Origin: Neopararhizobium haloflavum
GTDB lineage: Bacteria; Pseudomonadota; Alphaproteobacteria; Rhizobiales; Rhizobiaceae
NCBI RefSeq assembly: GCF_002750855.1
Contig: NZ_NWUC01000002.1
Span: 186,001-250,000, forward strand
Length of the DNA: 64,000 bases
Direction of reading: 5' to 3'
Part shown: positions 10,012 to 18,328 of the stretch, piece after piece
Layout: each line of letters starts with the position of its first letter
Numbering within the stretch: the stretch's first letter is position 1
Program-made: the position numbers and the translations under genes
Notes under the pieces: model-generated
What the model saw: only the letters and a program-made list of their open reading frames with translations
Databases searched by the model: none
What the model was told of the DNA's origin: nothing

Positions 10012-10983
10012 ATGGCAGACATCATTTCGATCGCAACGGACAAGGACCGGGCCCTTCGCCGCGCATGCGAGACGCTGTCGGCAGGCGACGTGATCGGTCT
10101 GCCGACAGAGACGGTCTACGGCCTTGCCGGCGATGCGACCAATGGCGTCGCCGTCGCCGCGATCTTCGAGGCAAAGGGCCGGCCGCGTTTCAATCCGCTG
10201 ATCTGCCACATGGCGTCCATCGACATGGCCCGCCGGTATGTGCGCTTCGACGCCATGTCCGAAAGGCTCGCCGCCGCGTTCTGGCCGGGGCCGCTAACGC
10301 TCGTCCTGCCGCTCATCGCGGATTCGGGCATCGCATCGCTGACGACGGCAGGGCTCGACACGCTCGCCGTCAGGGTTCCCAGCGGCTTTTCTCGTGAACT
10401 CATCGGTGCTTTCGACCGGCCCCTCGCCGCGCCCAGCGCCAACACGTCGGGCCGGATCAGCCCGACGAGCGCCGCTCATGTCGAGGCAGATATCGGCAGC
10501 AAGGTCCCCCTGATCCTTGACGCCGGGCCAGCCCGCGTCGGCCTGGAATCGACCATCGTCAAGGTGGAGGGTCAGAGAGCCGTGCTGCTGCGCCCCGGCG
10601 GGGTGGCGGCCGAGGACATCGAAGCGGTGCTTTCCACGCAGCTTGCGCGCACTGAAGGTCCGGCCGCGATCGAGGCACCGGGCATGATGGCGTCGCACTA
10701 CGCACCGCTCGCGGCCGTCCGGCTCAACGTCGATGCCGTCGCTCAGGATGAGGTTCTGATCGATTTCGCCGACCAGCCGGTCCGAGGCAAGGAAAGGGCC
10801 GTGGCCGTCATCGACCTCAGTCCGTCGGGCCGTCTTGGCGAGGCTGCCGCCGGCCTATTCGACGCGATGAAGCGGGCCGATGCGATGGGCGCGGGCAGCA
10901 TTGCCTTCGCCCCGATCCCCGTCCACGGCCTTGGCGAGGCGATCAATGACCGCATCCGCAGGGCCGCCGCCCCGCGCAGCTGA
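10012..10983 (+). CDS. tsaC: L-threonylcarbamoyladenylate synthase, Sua5 type
   Basis: A 323-residue protein making threonylcarbamoyl-AMP from threonine, bicarbonate and ATP for the t6A37 modification of ANN-decoding tRNAs. The YrdC domain spans about residues 1-195, with PTETVYGLAGDATN, KGRPRFNPLICHM and SANTSGRISPTSA visible. The extra C-terminal Sua5 domain makes it longer than TsaC alone, hence Sua5-like. The ATG follows a GAGG box. It is transcribed divergently from the acyl-CoA dehydrogenase operon and lies 50 bases from the next gene. Confidence 0.93.
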   Translation: MADIISIATDKDRALRRACETLSAGDVIGLPTETVYGLAGDATNGVAVAAIFEAKGRPRFNPLICHMASIDMARRYVRFDAMSERLAAAFWPGPLTLVLPLIADSGIASLTTAGLDTLAVRVPSGFSRELIGAFDRPLAAPSANTSGRISPTSAAHVEADIGSKVPLILDAGPARVGLESTIVKVEGQRAVLLRPGGVAAEDIEAVLSTQLARTEGPAAIEAPGMMASHYAPLAAVRLNVDAVAQDEVLIDFADQPVRGKERAVAVIDLSPSGRLGEAAAGLFDAMKRADAMGAGSIAFAPIPVHGLGEAINDRIRRAAAPRS

Positions 10984-11033
10984 CATGGCTGCAAAGGCTC
11001 GACTCGGCGGCAGAGCGGGAATACATCCGAGCC

Positions 11034-12497
11034 ATGAACAAGTCTTCCCCCTCCCCGCTCGCCTCTCCAGACACCATTCTTGATCCGGCCCTGCTCGATC
11101 GCTTCGCCGCGATCGTCGGCGATGGCAACGCCTTGCGCGATGACAACGACAAGGCCGCCTATACGCAGGAGCACCGCGGTCTCTACCATGGCGCAACGCC
11201 GCTCGTCGTGCGCCCCGGCTGCGTCGAGGAGGTCTGCGCTCTTCTCACGCTGGCCAGCGAAACCGGTACAGCCGTCATCCCGCAAGGCGGCAACACGGGG
11301 CTGACCGGCGCACAGGTGCCGCTTACTGACGGACCGGCCGGCATCATCATTTCGATGTCCCGGCTCAACCGCATTCGCTCGATCGATCCGGTCGGCAATA
11401 CGATGACGGTGGATGCCGGGGTCATATTGCAGAGCGCTCAGGACGCGGCGCGGGAGGCCGATCGCCTGTTTCCGCTTTCGCTTGGCGCAGAGGGCTCCTG
11501 CCAGATCGGCGGCAACCTTTCCACCAATGCCGGCGGCACCGCTGTCCTTGCCTACGGCAACATGCGTCAGCTCTGCCTAGGTCTGGAAGTGGTGCTCCCG
11601 ACGGGAGAGGTCTTCGACGGGCTGAGACGACTGAAGAAGGACAACACGGGCTATGATCTGCGCGATCTCTTCATCGGGGCGGAAGGAACGCTGGGCATCA
11701 TCACCGGCGCTGTCCTGAAGCTTTTCCCGCGTCCTCGTGGCCGCGAGGTCATGGTCGCCGGCCTTGCCGGCCCGGAGGATGCGCTACGTCTCTTCCGCCG
11801 CGCGGACGACCTGTGTGGACCGGCACTCACCGGGTTTGAACTGATGCCGCGCATCGGCGTGGAATTCACCGCCCGGCACATCGAAGGCGTGCGCGATCCG
11901 CTCGAGGAACCACATCACTGGTATGTCCTTGCGGAGATATCGTCCGGCCGGTCGGAAGAAGCCGCACGATCGCTCGCCGAAGCGCTGTTCGAGAAGGGCT
12001 TTAACGATGGGCTGATCGAGGATGCGGTGCTGGCCCAAAACGAAACGCACCGCGATCAGCTCTGGCACATGCGCGAATCCCTTTCCTGGGCGCAGAAACC
12101 GGAAGGCGGTTCGATCAAGCACGATGTCTCCGTACCTGTCGCGTCGATCCCCGAATTCCTCGCGCGCGCCGATGCAGCCGTCCTGAAGGCCATCCCCGGC
12201 GCCCGGATTGTCGCATTCGGCCATCTCGGTGATGGCAACATCCACTACAACATCTCCCAGCCGATCGAGGCGGACAAGCAGGCCTTCCTGGCGCGTTGGG
12301 GAGAAATGAACGAATGCGTGCATGGCATCGTTCGCGAACTCAGCGGGTCGATATCGGCCGAGCACGGCATCGGCCAGTTGAAGCGCGACGAACTGGCGGC
12401 GATCCGCCCGGCAATCGAGATGGACCTGATGCGCAGGATCAAGACGGCCTTTGACCCTGCCGGCATCATGAATCCCGGAAAGGTTCTCAGCATCTGA
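11034..12497 (+). CDS. FAD-binding oxidase of the GlcD/D-2-hydroxyacid dehydrogenase family
   Basis: A 487-residue flavoenzyme. The N-terminal PCMH-type FAD domain shows VIPQGGNTGLTGAQVP and LGAEGSCQIGGNLSTNAGGT. The C-terminal FAD-oxidase domain shows FGHLGDGNIHYNISQP (the HxxxxxxH-like metal site region) and SAEHGIGQLKRDEL near the end. This architecture fits D-2-hydroxyglutarate or D-lactate dehydrogenases. The exact 2-hydroxyacid is unknown. It follows the Sua5 gene on the same strand without an obvious terminator. Confidence 0.9.
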   Translation: MNKSSPSPLASPDTILDPALLDRFAAIVGDGNALRDDNDKAAYTQEHRGLYHGATPLVVRPGCVEEVCALLTLASETGTAVIPQGGNTGLTGAQVPLTDGPAGIIISMSRLNRIRSIDPVGNTMTVDAGVILQSAQDAAREADRLFPLSLGAEGSCQIGGNLSTNAGGTAVLAYGNMRQLCLGLEVVLPTGEVFDGLRRLKKDNTGYDLRDLFIGAEGTLGIITGAVLKLFPRPRGREVMVAGLAGPEDALRLFRRADDLCGPALTGFELMPRIGVEFTARHIEGVRDPLEEPHHWYVLAEISSGRSEEAARSLAEALFEKGFNDGLIEDAVLAQNETHRDQLWHMRESLSWAQKPEGGSIKHDVSVPVASIPEFLARADAAVLKAIPGARIVAFGHLGDGNIHYNISQPIEADKQAFLARWGEMNECVHGIVRELSGSISAEHGIGQLKRDELAAIRPAIEMDLMRRIKTAFDPAGIMNPGKVLSI

Positions 12498-12595
12498 TCA
12501 TTCCGACTTTGGTAACCATCGGAAACGTCAAGGTTTTTTAACCGCGTCTCTTAAGCGGCCCGGAACCTCGGGCAGCTATCTTCTGTCACACAAGA

Positions 12596-12664
12596 GGACG
12601 CCACGAAGCGTCCCCAAGGGAAGACCGGAAAACCGGCTCTCGAGAGTGCAAACAGAAGGCGTCC
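12596..12664 (+). promoter_or_regulatory. Structured 5' leader with two alternative pairings
   Basis: GGACGC (12596-12601) pairs perfectly with GCGTCC (12608-12613) over a six-base loop. The same strand, extended to GGACGCC (12596-12602), can instead pair with GGCGTCC (12658-12664), which lies between the AGAAGG ribosome binding site and the ATG at 12668. The two pairings exclude each other. Between them sit CCGG-AAAA-CCGG (12625-12636) and the palindrome CTCTCGAGAG (12637-12646). This is the form of a translational switch. No known riboswitch class was recognised. Confidence 0.45.
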
Positions 12665-12667
12665 GAC

Positions 12668-13249
12668 ATGTCCAACACGGTTCTCAAACCGCTCTCCAAA
12701 CCCGTCTGGGCCGGCCATGAGTTGCGGCTGGATCCCGACCACCTGCCCCAGCAGGTCAGCTATTGCACGCGCAATCAGTCCGGCGAGATCGCCATCACGC
12801 TCGACCGCCGCGGCGCGGTGCTCCGCCGCACGCTGCCGGTCAGTGGACTGCCCCTTTCGATCGCCCTGCCCGCCCGCGCATTTTCGGGCGTTGCCGCAAG
12901 GGCGATTGATCATGGCGACGGAGACGTGACGGTAACGCTCGAATTGCATCACACGGATCCCGAATTGTGCGTGCCGCTTCTCGTCTCGCACGATCTCGAT
13001 GACATCGCCGCCGATTGGCGTGCCTGGTCTGCGGCCTATGCGCTGCCGATGATGATGGTGGAAGCCGACGGCATTGCGCGTCCGCTCGGCGCACCGTCGG
13101 GTCGGGTCGCGCTCGGCCCTTCGCGGCCACGCCGCCGCTACTCCTTCTTCGCCGACCGGCGTCCGCGCTTTCTCGTTCGCCGCAAGACGGGATCGCTTGG
13201 GATCGCGCGACTGGTGATCCGCGGACACGAGATCATCGCTCGGCAGTAA
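12668..13249 (+). CDS. DUF6101-like conserved rhizobial protein
   Basis: A 193-residue soluble protein without signal peptide or membrane segment. It resembles the DUF6101 family restricted largely to Hyphomicrobiales, with conserved-looking blocks LSIALPARAFSGVAARAID, ELHHTDPELCVPLLVSHDLD and the basic C-terminal RPRFLVRRKTGSLGI. The last block and the cluster of arginines suggest nucleic acid or ribosome contact, but this is inference. The function is unknown. Translation starts at an ATG 9 bases after AGAAGG, inside a leader that can form competing hairpins. Confidence 0.75.
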   Translation: MSNTVLKPLSKPVWAGHELRLDPDHLPQQVSYCTRNQSGEIAITLDRRGAVLRRTLPVSGLPLSIALPARAFSGVAARAIDHGDGDVTVTLELHHTDPELCVPLLVSHDLDDIAADWRAWSAAYALPMMMVEADGIARPLGAPSGRVALGPSRPRRRYSFFADRRPRFLVRRKTGSLGIARLVIRGHEIIARQ

Positions 13250-13285
13250 GCGGGTTTCACCCATCCGCAGACCCATTCGACATCG

Positions 13286-13305
13286 ACCGGCCCCTAGTGG
13301 CCGGT
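13286..13305 (+). terminator. Hairpin after the DUF6101-like gene
   Basis: ACCGGCC (13286-13292) pairs with GGCCGGT (13299-13305) around a six-base loop, 36 bases after the stop at 13249. There is only a weak T tract behind it, so it may stabilise the 3' end or terminate inefficiently. Confidence 0.45.
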
Positions 13306-13530
13306 CTTCGCATTTCAAGTCGATATCACGCACATTTTTCAAAAATTGCTACTTTAGAAATTTGGAACCGAATAGAAGCTGCCTCGTTGTTTGATCACTC
13401 CGGCACGCCGGTTGCTTATTGGCGACGCGCTCTAAGACTTGATTCCCTCTATTCAAGTTCATTCATTGATCGTCGACCGTCCATGACGCGGATCGTCTTG
13501 ATTGTTTCGCGTCGAACTAAGGAGAACGAC
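13306..13530. other. AT-rich spacer before the first F-G-D protein gene
   Basis: Gene-free stretch clearly richer in A and T than its surroundings, especially 13325-13375 with runs of T and A. It ends in AAGGAG at 13519, the ribosome binding site of the gene at 13531. It probably holds that gene's promoter. I could not settle on a particular pair of hexamers. Confidence 0.4.
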
Positions 13531-13938
13531 ATGACCAAGACTTTGGCACTTATCACCGCTGCAATGATGGCTTCTGGCAGCGCGCTTGCCGCTCCGAGCA
13601 TCGCCGACGCATTCGATGCGGACCGCAGCACCGACATCTTGATCCTCGCTCAGTCGATCGATGACGAAACCGACCCGGCGGACGACGACCAGTCACCGGA
13701 TTCGCAGGTTCTCGAGGAAGGTGAGGACAGCGAGAACGCCGGCGAAATGCAGTCTGGTTCAGCCGATGGTGATGCGGACATTGCCGAAGAAAATGCAGCT
13801 GACGAGCAATTCGGCGACTCCGTTCCCGAAATGGAAGGCGACGGCGCTTCGACAAGCGGTCCGGACGGCGCGGAAGTGATCGAAGAAGAAAACGACGCCG
13901 ACGATCGCTTCGGTGACGAGTCCCCTGAAACCGACTGA
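13531..13938 (+). CDS. Small acidic secreted protein with two F-G-D repeats (paralogue A)
   Basis: A 135-residue protein of unrecognised family. A signal peptide is clear (MTKTLALITAAMMASGSALA, cleavage near residue 20). The mature part is extremely rich in Asp and Glu with almost no Lys. Two imperfect repeats, about residues 82-100 and 114-133, each end in an F-G-D motif (DEQFGDSVPE and DDRFGDESPE). The next gene encodes another small secreted protein with two similar motifs. AAGGAG lies 7 bases before the ATG, and a strong terminator follows at 13964. Charge and repeats suggest a periplasmic or secreted cation-binding or adhesive role, which is inference only. Confidence 0.75.
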   Translation: MTKTLALITAAMMASGSALAAPSIADAFDADRSTDILILAQSIDDETDPADDDQSPDSQVLEEGEDSENAGEMQSGSADGDADIAEENAADEQFGDSVPEMEGDGASTSGPDGAEVIEEENDADDRFGDESPETD

Positions 13939-13963
13939 TTGACGATCTCATTGTGAGATGGGT

Positions 13964-13993
13964 GGCGGCCAGCGAAAGTTGGCCGCCTTTTTT
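13964..13993 (+). terminator. Rho-independent terminator of the F-G-D protein A gene
   Basis: GGCGGCCA (13964-13971) pairs with TGGCCGCC (13980-13987) around an eight-base loop, followed directly by six T residues. It stands 26 bases after the stop at 13938 and separates this gene's transcript from that of paralogue B. Confidence 0.9.
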
Positions 13994-14277
13994 GTATTCG
14001 CGGAACACACCGACGTCGTGACGATCGTCCATCGCTGCCGGCAGGGCGCCGGCGTGACCAGATGTGGCAATAGCACCACTTAAGATGTTGTATTTCCGAG
14101 ATATTATGGAATTTGAGCACTTGCAAAATAGTTTCAGCTTTCAAGGCAGAATTTGTGCGACGCAGCGTTCACCATTGCGCACCTTAAAAGCCGTTCGGCA
14201 GCCCTTATCTCAGGATCATCGGACGACGCGGATATCCAACTGACGTCGTCCTGCTGATAAGAAGAAAGGACATAACA
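13994..14277. other. AT-rich spacer between the two F-G-D protein genes
   Basis: No gene seen. The stretch is AT-rich around 14080-14160 and must hold the promoter of the gene at 14278, since a strong terminator precedes it. Its 3' end forms the leader hairpin described at 14204-14261. Confidence 0.4.
14204..14261 (+). promoter_or_regulatory. Long hairpin in the leader of F-G-D protein B
   Basis: GGACGACG (14221-14228) pairs perfectly with CGTCGTCC (14244-14251). Outside it CTTATC-CAG (14204-14213, one bulged T) pairs with CTGATAAG (14254-14261). The outer stem ends just before the AGAAAGGA ribosome binding site of the ATG at 14278. It could stabilise the message or modulate translation. Confidence 0.5.
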
Positions 14278-14604
14278 ATGAAAAAGACCGCTATCGCACT
14301 GACGACGGGTCTCCTCCTTGCTGCCGGCTCGAGCGCTTTCGCCCAGACATCGGCCCTCGACCTTCCCCTGCAGCCTGAGCGCACCATCAACCAGGAAATC
14401 GTACCGAATGTCGGTCTGTCCGGCGGCGACAGCTACGTCAACGACGAGTACTCCGCCTCTAACAATTTCGGCGACGAAGCGCCGGCGATCGAGCAGAACG
14501 GCACCGGGATCGATTATACCCCGACCGCTGCCATCGATGACGGAAACGTATACGATGAGTATTCGCCGCAGAATGGCTTTGGCGACCACGGTCCGCATTA
14601 CTGA
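14278..14604 (+). CDS. Small secreted protein with two F-G-D repeats (paralogue B)
   Basis: A 108-residue protein of unrecognised family with a signal peptide (MKKTAIALTTGLLLAAGSSA, cleavage after AFA near residue 22). Two repeats, about residues 51-69 and 89-106, each read V-x-DEYS-x-x-N-x-FGD-x-x-P (NDEYSASNNFGDEAP and YDEYSPQNGFGDHGP). They share the D-E/D...FGD-x-x-P core with the neighbouring protein at 13531 but use Tyr and Asn rather than an acid-rich background. A strong ribosome binding site AGAAAGGA precedes the ATG and a perfect palindromic terminator follows. The two genes look like diverged tandem paralogues. Function unknown. Confidence 0.72.
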   Translation: MKKTAIALTTGLLLAAGSSAFAQTSALDLPLQPERTINQEIVPNVGLSGGDSYVNDEYSASNNFGDEAPAIEQNGTGIDYTPTAAIDDGNVYDEYSPQNGFGDHGPHY

Positions 14605-14647
14605 GCCAGTTGGATCGATCGCACGACGATCGCCAGCACGCGTGAAC

Positions 14648-14681
14648 AATGGCCGGATGAAATTTCATCCGGCCATTTTTT
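14648..14681 (+). terminator. Terminator with a 30-base perfect palindrome
   Basis: Positions 14648-14677 read the same on both strands (AATGGCCGGATGAAA and its complement), forming a long stem with a minimal loop, followed by TTTT. It ends the F-G-D protein B transcript 44 bases after the stop codon. Confidence 0.92.
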
Positions 14682-14776
14682 GTTATCGGGCCGACGTCCT
14701 TCGGGTCGGCCGGTGCATTGAATTAAATTTTGGCCGTCGCTAGGGTAGCCGGATCGTTGGGTACCGGAGTGCCTGC

Positions 14777-15406
14777 ATGCGATTGCCGCCTCTCAGCCTG
14801 TTCTGCGCCACCGTCGGAGTGGGCCTTTGCTGTACTTTTCCTGCGAAAGCGCAGCCGTGGATGGAGATCAGAGAGAAGACAACCGTTCCCTACGGTCATC
14901 ATATATTCTGCAAAGCCCATGAAGCGGAGTGCCAGCCGATGGCGACGGCAGAGCCGGCTGCACTCGACGAGGCTGCCTGGCGCCTGGTGGACGGCATCAA
15001 CCGATCGGTGAACCGTTCGATCAAGCCCAAATCCGACGCCGCGGTGCATGGAGCGATCGAGGTCTGGTCCTACGCGTCGACCTATGGCGATTGCGAGGAT
15101 TACGCGCTCCACAAGCGACGCCGCCTGATCGATGCCGGGTTCGCGCCCTCCAACGTCCTTTTGACAATGGTCCGGCTGCGTAGCGGCGTGGCTCATATCG
15201 TCGTGACGCTGCGCACAACCGGCGGCGACGTCGTCTTGGACAGCCAGCGCGACGATATCCGGCGCTGGAATGATACAGGCTATCAGATCCTCAAGACCCA
15301 GGCGCCGGAGCACGCCGCCGTGTGGCGCAGCGTGGGCGGCGGCACGAACGATCGCAACAGCTGGTTGCCGACAGCTTCTCTCAATAGACGGGCGGCAACG
15401 CCGTGA
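14777..15406 (+). CDS. Bacterial transglutaminase-like cysteine peptidase (BTLCP) family protein
   Basis: A 209-residue exported protein. A signal peptide ends near residue 25 (FPAKAQ). The BTLCP core has the catalytic triad in the usual order: Cys106 in YGDCEDYALHKRR, His140 in SGVAHIVVTLRT, and Asp155 in VVLDSQRDDI. Members are periplasmic proteins of alphaproteobacteria related to the LapG protease. Without a LapD/LapA pair nearby its substrate is unknown. The 3' end overlaps the convergent ubiA gene by 26 bases. Confidence 0.9.
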   Translation: MRLPPLSLFCATVGVGLCCTFPAKAQPWMEIREKTTVPYGHHIFCKAHEAECQPMATAEPAALDEAAWRLVDGINRSVNRSIKPKSDAAVHGAIEVWSYASTYGDCEDYALHKRRRLIDAGFAPSNVLLTMVRLRSGVAHIVVTLRTTGGDVVLDSQRDDIRRWNDTGYQILKTQAPEHAAVWRSVGGGTNDRNSWLPTASLNRRAATP

Positions 15407-16364
15407 TGGCGTTGGCCAGCGCGCCGAGCGTCAAACCGATGAACAGGATGAGACCTGCCTGGCTGTTCGACTTGAAGAGCGCTAGGCACTGGTCAGCATC
15501 ATCGATGTTCAGCCTGTGCACCTGATAAGCGAAATGCGCGGCGGCGGCGGCCAGGCCGAGATAGGCCCATAGCGAGGCGCCTGCGAGCGCCAGAGCGAGG
15601 GCGATCAGGACGACCGCGCCCGTGAACATGCCGATCAGCCATTGACGGGTGTTGGTGCCGAACAGCAGCGCCGTCGAGCGTACTCCGACGAGCACGTCGT
15701 CTTCCTTGTCCTGATGGGCGTAGATTGTGTCATAGCCGATCGTCCAGAGGATCGCCCCGGCATAAAGGACCACCGGCGCCAGCGCGAGACCACCGAAGGC
15801 TGCTGCCCAACCCATCAGCGCGCCCCAGGAAAATGCAAGTCCGAGAAAGAATTGCGGCCAGTCGGTAAAGCGCTTGGCAAACGGATAGATCGCGACAAAG
15901 GCAAGTGAAGCGAAGCCGAGAAGGATTGCGAAGAGGTTGAACTGCAACAGGACGAGCAGCCCGACCAGCGCCTGGGCCGCGATGAAGATCTTCGCCTGGT
16001 TCCGGCTGACACGGCCGGATGGCAGCGGGCGGGACCGCGTTCGGGCGACCTGATCGTCGATGCGCTGGTCGACGAGATCGTTGTAGGTGCAGCCGGCGCC
16101 GCGCATCGCGATCGCGCCGATCGTGAAGAGTATCGAATGCCAGACGAACGCACCGATGCCGTAACCGGTTTCGGCAACGCCCGGAACGTTGGCGGCAAGC
16201 GCGGCCGACCAGAGGCACGGCCATAACAGCAATTGCCAGCCGATCGGACGATCCCATCGCGCAAGTTGCGCGTAGGGCCATAGCCAGCGCGGCAGGGTGC
16301 GGTAGACGAAATTGCGGGAGGGCGCATCGGCGACGCGCGCATCGCTCAGATCGGTTTGGCTCAT
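15381..16364 (-). CDS. ubiA: 4-hydroxybenzoate octaprenyltransferase
   Basis: A 327-residue polytopic membrane prenyltransferase that attaches the polyprenyl tail to 4-hydroxybenzoate in ubiquinone synthesis. Both Asp-rich motifs are present: NDLVDQRIDDQVARTRSRPL in the first third and YDTIYAHQDKEDD in the second half, plus seven to nine hydrophobic helices. The tail donor would come from the polyprenyl diphosphate synthase at 27889. It is transcribed away from purD, with 127 bases between their starts. Confidence 0.95.
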   Translation of the reverse strand: MSQTDLSDARVADAPSRNFVYRTLPRWLWPYAQLARWDRPIGWQLLLWPCLWSAALAANVPGVAETGYGIGAFVWHSILFTIGAIAMRGAGCTYNDLVDQRIDDQVARTRSRPLPSGRVSRNQAKIFIAAQALVGLLVLLQFNLFAILLGFASLAFVAIYPFAKRFTDWPQFFLGLAFSWGALMGWAAAFGGLALAPVVLYAGAILWTIGYDTIYAHQDKEDDVLVGVRSTALLFGTNTRQWLIGMFTGAVVLIALALALAGASLWAYLGLAAAAAHFAYQVHRLNIDDADQCLALFKSNSQAGLILFIGLTLGALANAITALPPVY

Positions 16365-16491
16365 CTCAAATTGGTGGCAGGCGCGGCCATGCCGGTCAAG
16401 TCAAAGCCGCGTGTCACCGACTTGACCGGAGGGCGCGCGCCGCTTAACCCGCCTGCGACGACAGGCTGACGAAAACGGGAACTAGCGGACA

Positions 16492-17754
16492 ATGAACGTA
16501 TTGCTGATCGGCGCCGGCGGGCGCGAGCATGCCCTTGCCTGGAAGATCGCCGCCTCCCCGCTTCTGGGCACGCTCTACGCCGCGCCGGGCAATCCGGGGA
16601 TTGCCGAGGACGCAACGCTTGTGGCGCTCGATCCGGCCGACCATGCCGCCGTGATCGCCTTTGCCAGGGAAAAGGCCATCGATCTCGTCGTCATCGGTCC
16701 CGAGGCGCCACTCGTCGCAGGACTTGCGGACGACCTGCAGGCGGCGGGAATTTCCGCTTTCGGGCCATCGGCCGCTGCGGCGCAGCTGGAAGGCTCCAAG
16801 GGCTTCACCAAGGATCTGTGCGCCGAATTCGCGATCCCGACCGGCGCCTATGAGCGTTTCAACAATGCGCCCAAGGCGAAAGCCTATGTGCGCCGGATGG
16901 GCGCCCCGATCGTCGTCAAGGCCGACGGGCTTGCGGCCGGCAAGGGTGTTACCGTCGCGATGAGCCTTGCGGAGGCCATGGCGGCCATCGACGACTGCTT
17001 CGAAGGCTCGTTCGGCGCGGCGGGCGCGGAAGTCGTCATCGAAGCCTATCTCGATGGCGAGGAGGCCAGCTTCTTCTGCCTTTGCGATGGCGAGCATGCA
17101 TTGGCATTGACCACCGCGCAGGATCACAAGCGGGTGGGCGACGGCGACACCGGGCCCAATACCGGCGGCATGGGTGCCTATTCCCCCGCTCCGGTCATGA
17201 CCGAGGAACTCGTCGCGCGGACCATGCGCGAGATCATCGCGCCGACGCTTGCCGGAATGAAGGCGCGGGGCACGCCGTTCAAGGGCGTTCTCTATGCCGG
17301 CCTGATGATCACACAGCGCGGCCCGGAGCTGATCGAATACAATGTCCGCTTCGGCGATCCGGAATGCCAGGTGCTGATGATGCGGCTGAAGGACGACATA
17401 CTGCTTCTCCTGAAGGCGTGTGCGGACGGCACGCTCGGCTCCATGAGCGCGCGCTGGCACGATGAGGCGGCGATGACGGTGGTGATGGCGGCGAAGGGTT
17501 ATCCGGGCTCCTATGACAAGGGTTCACGCATCGCCGGTCTCGAAGAGGCGGCGCGCGTGGATGGGGTCAAGATCTTTCACGCGGGCACGGCGCTCAAGGA
17601 CGGCGCGCTGGTTGCGGCCGGCGGCCGGGTGCTCAACGTCACGGCGCTCGGACCCGACATCGCGGCGGCGCGCCAACGGGCTTACGAGGCGGTCGCCAAG
17701 ATCGACTGGCCGGATGGGTTCTGCCGCACGGACATCGGTTGGCGGGCGCTATAG
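16492..17754 (+). CDS. purD: Phosphoribosylamine--glycine ligase
   Basis: A 420-residue ATP-grasp enzyme making glycinamide ribonucleotide from phosphoribosylamine, glycine and ATP in purine synthesis. The N-terminal domain starts [20 protein letters not shown]. The ATP-grasp region includes [13 protein letters not shown] and the metal site [15 protein letters not shown]. The C-terminal domain has [15 protein letters not shown]. Length is normal. guaA and guaB, later purine genes, are at 55369 and 63122. Confidence 0.97.
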   Translation: MNVLLIGAGGREHALAWKIAASPLLGTLYAAPGNPGIAEDATLVALDPADHAAVIAFAREKAIDLVVIGPEAPLVAGLADDLQAAGISAFGPSAAAAQLEGSKGFTKDLCAEFAIPTGAYERFNNAPKAKAYVRRMGAPIVVKADGLAAGKGVTVAMSLAEAMAAIDDCFEGSFGAAGAEVVIEAYLDGEEASFFCLCDGEHALALTTAQDHKRVGDGDTGPNTGGMGAYSPAPVMTEELVARTMREIIAPTLAGMKARGTPFKGVLYAGLMITQRGPELIEYNVRFGDPECQVLMMRLKDDILLLLKACADGTLGSMSARWHDEAAMTVVMAAKGYPGSYDKGSRIAGLEEAARVDGVKIFHAGTALKDGALVAAGGRVLNVTALGPDIAAARQRAYEAVAKIDWPDGFCRTDIGWRAL

Positions 17755-17881
17755 CGCCGACTGCATTAACTCAAAATTGAGCAAACACGACAACGGCTTG
17801 GAAAGATCGTTTCGATAAGCTGCGCAAGTTGCGGTGGCCATCTCGCTGGCTGCCGACCAGGGTTCTTGCGGAGCGTATTCG

Positions 17882-18322
17882 ATGCGTATCATCTCAGCTG
17901 CTGGCATACTTCTCGGCCTTTGTGCAGGCGCCTCGGCGCAGGCGGTGGGCGAATGGCATGCCGACGGCGCCGGGTCGTCCAGTATCGACATCATCCGCTG
18001 CACCACCTGCGTCACCCGCCAAGCGCCGGTCGACCCGGCCTTGAAGACGTTCACGGGCGGCATGATCAGCGAGACGCGGATCGTCGGTGGAGAAGAGAAG
18101 GTCTTCCGCATCGACAACATGCTGGGCGGCAGCCCGGTCGCGACAGTCGCCAGTCCCGCCCTCGTCTTCGGCACACCGGAAACGACCGCGAACGCAAAGG
18201 CGGACGAAAAAATCGAACCCGACGCGCAGCCCGCGGCCATCGACCGCGATGCGACAACGGCGGCGGTTGCCGAAACGGACACGGCATTTTCTCCGGACGC
18301 AATGCAACTGCGGCTCAACTGA
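17882..18322 (+). CDS. HPE1-like secreted protein
   Basis: A 146-residue protein from the ATG at 17882; an upstream in-frame ATG at 17834 would bury the signal peptide. The signal peptide is MRIISAAGILLGLCAGASAQ. The mature part contains SSSIDIIRCTTCV, a CxxC pair, and the block KVFRIDNMLGGSPVATVASP, which I associate with the plant virulence effector HPE1-like proteins of Hyphomicrobiales. The tail is Ala/Asp-rich. The name comes from homology in plant-associated species and does not show virulence here. It sits downstream of purD and converges on the PH-domain gene. Confidence 0.65.
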   Translation: MRIISAAGILLGLCAGASAQAVGEWHADGAGSSSIDIIRCTTCVTRQAPVDPALKTFTGGMISETRIVGGEEKVFRIDNMLGGSPVATVASPALVFGTPETTANAKADEKIEPDAQPAAIDRDATTAAVAETDTAFSPDAMQLRLN

Positions 18323-18328
18323 ACCGGT

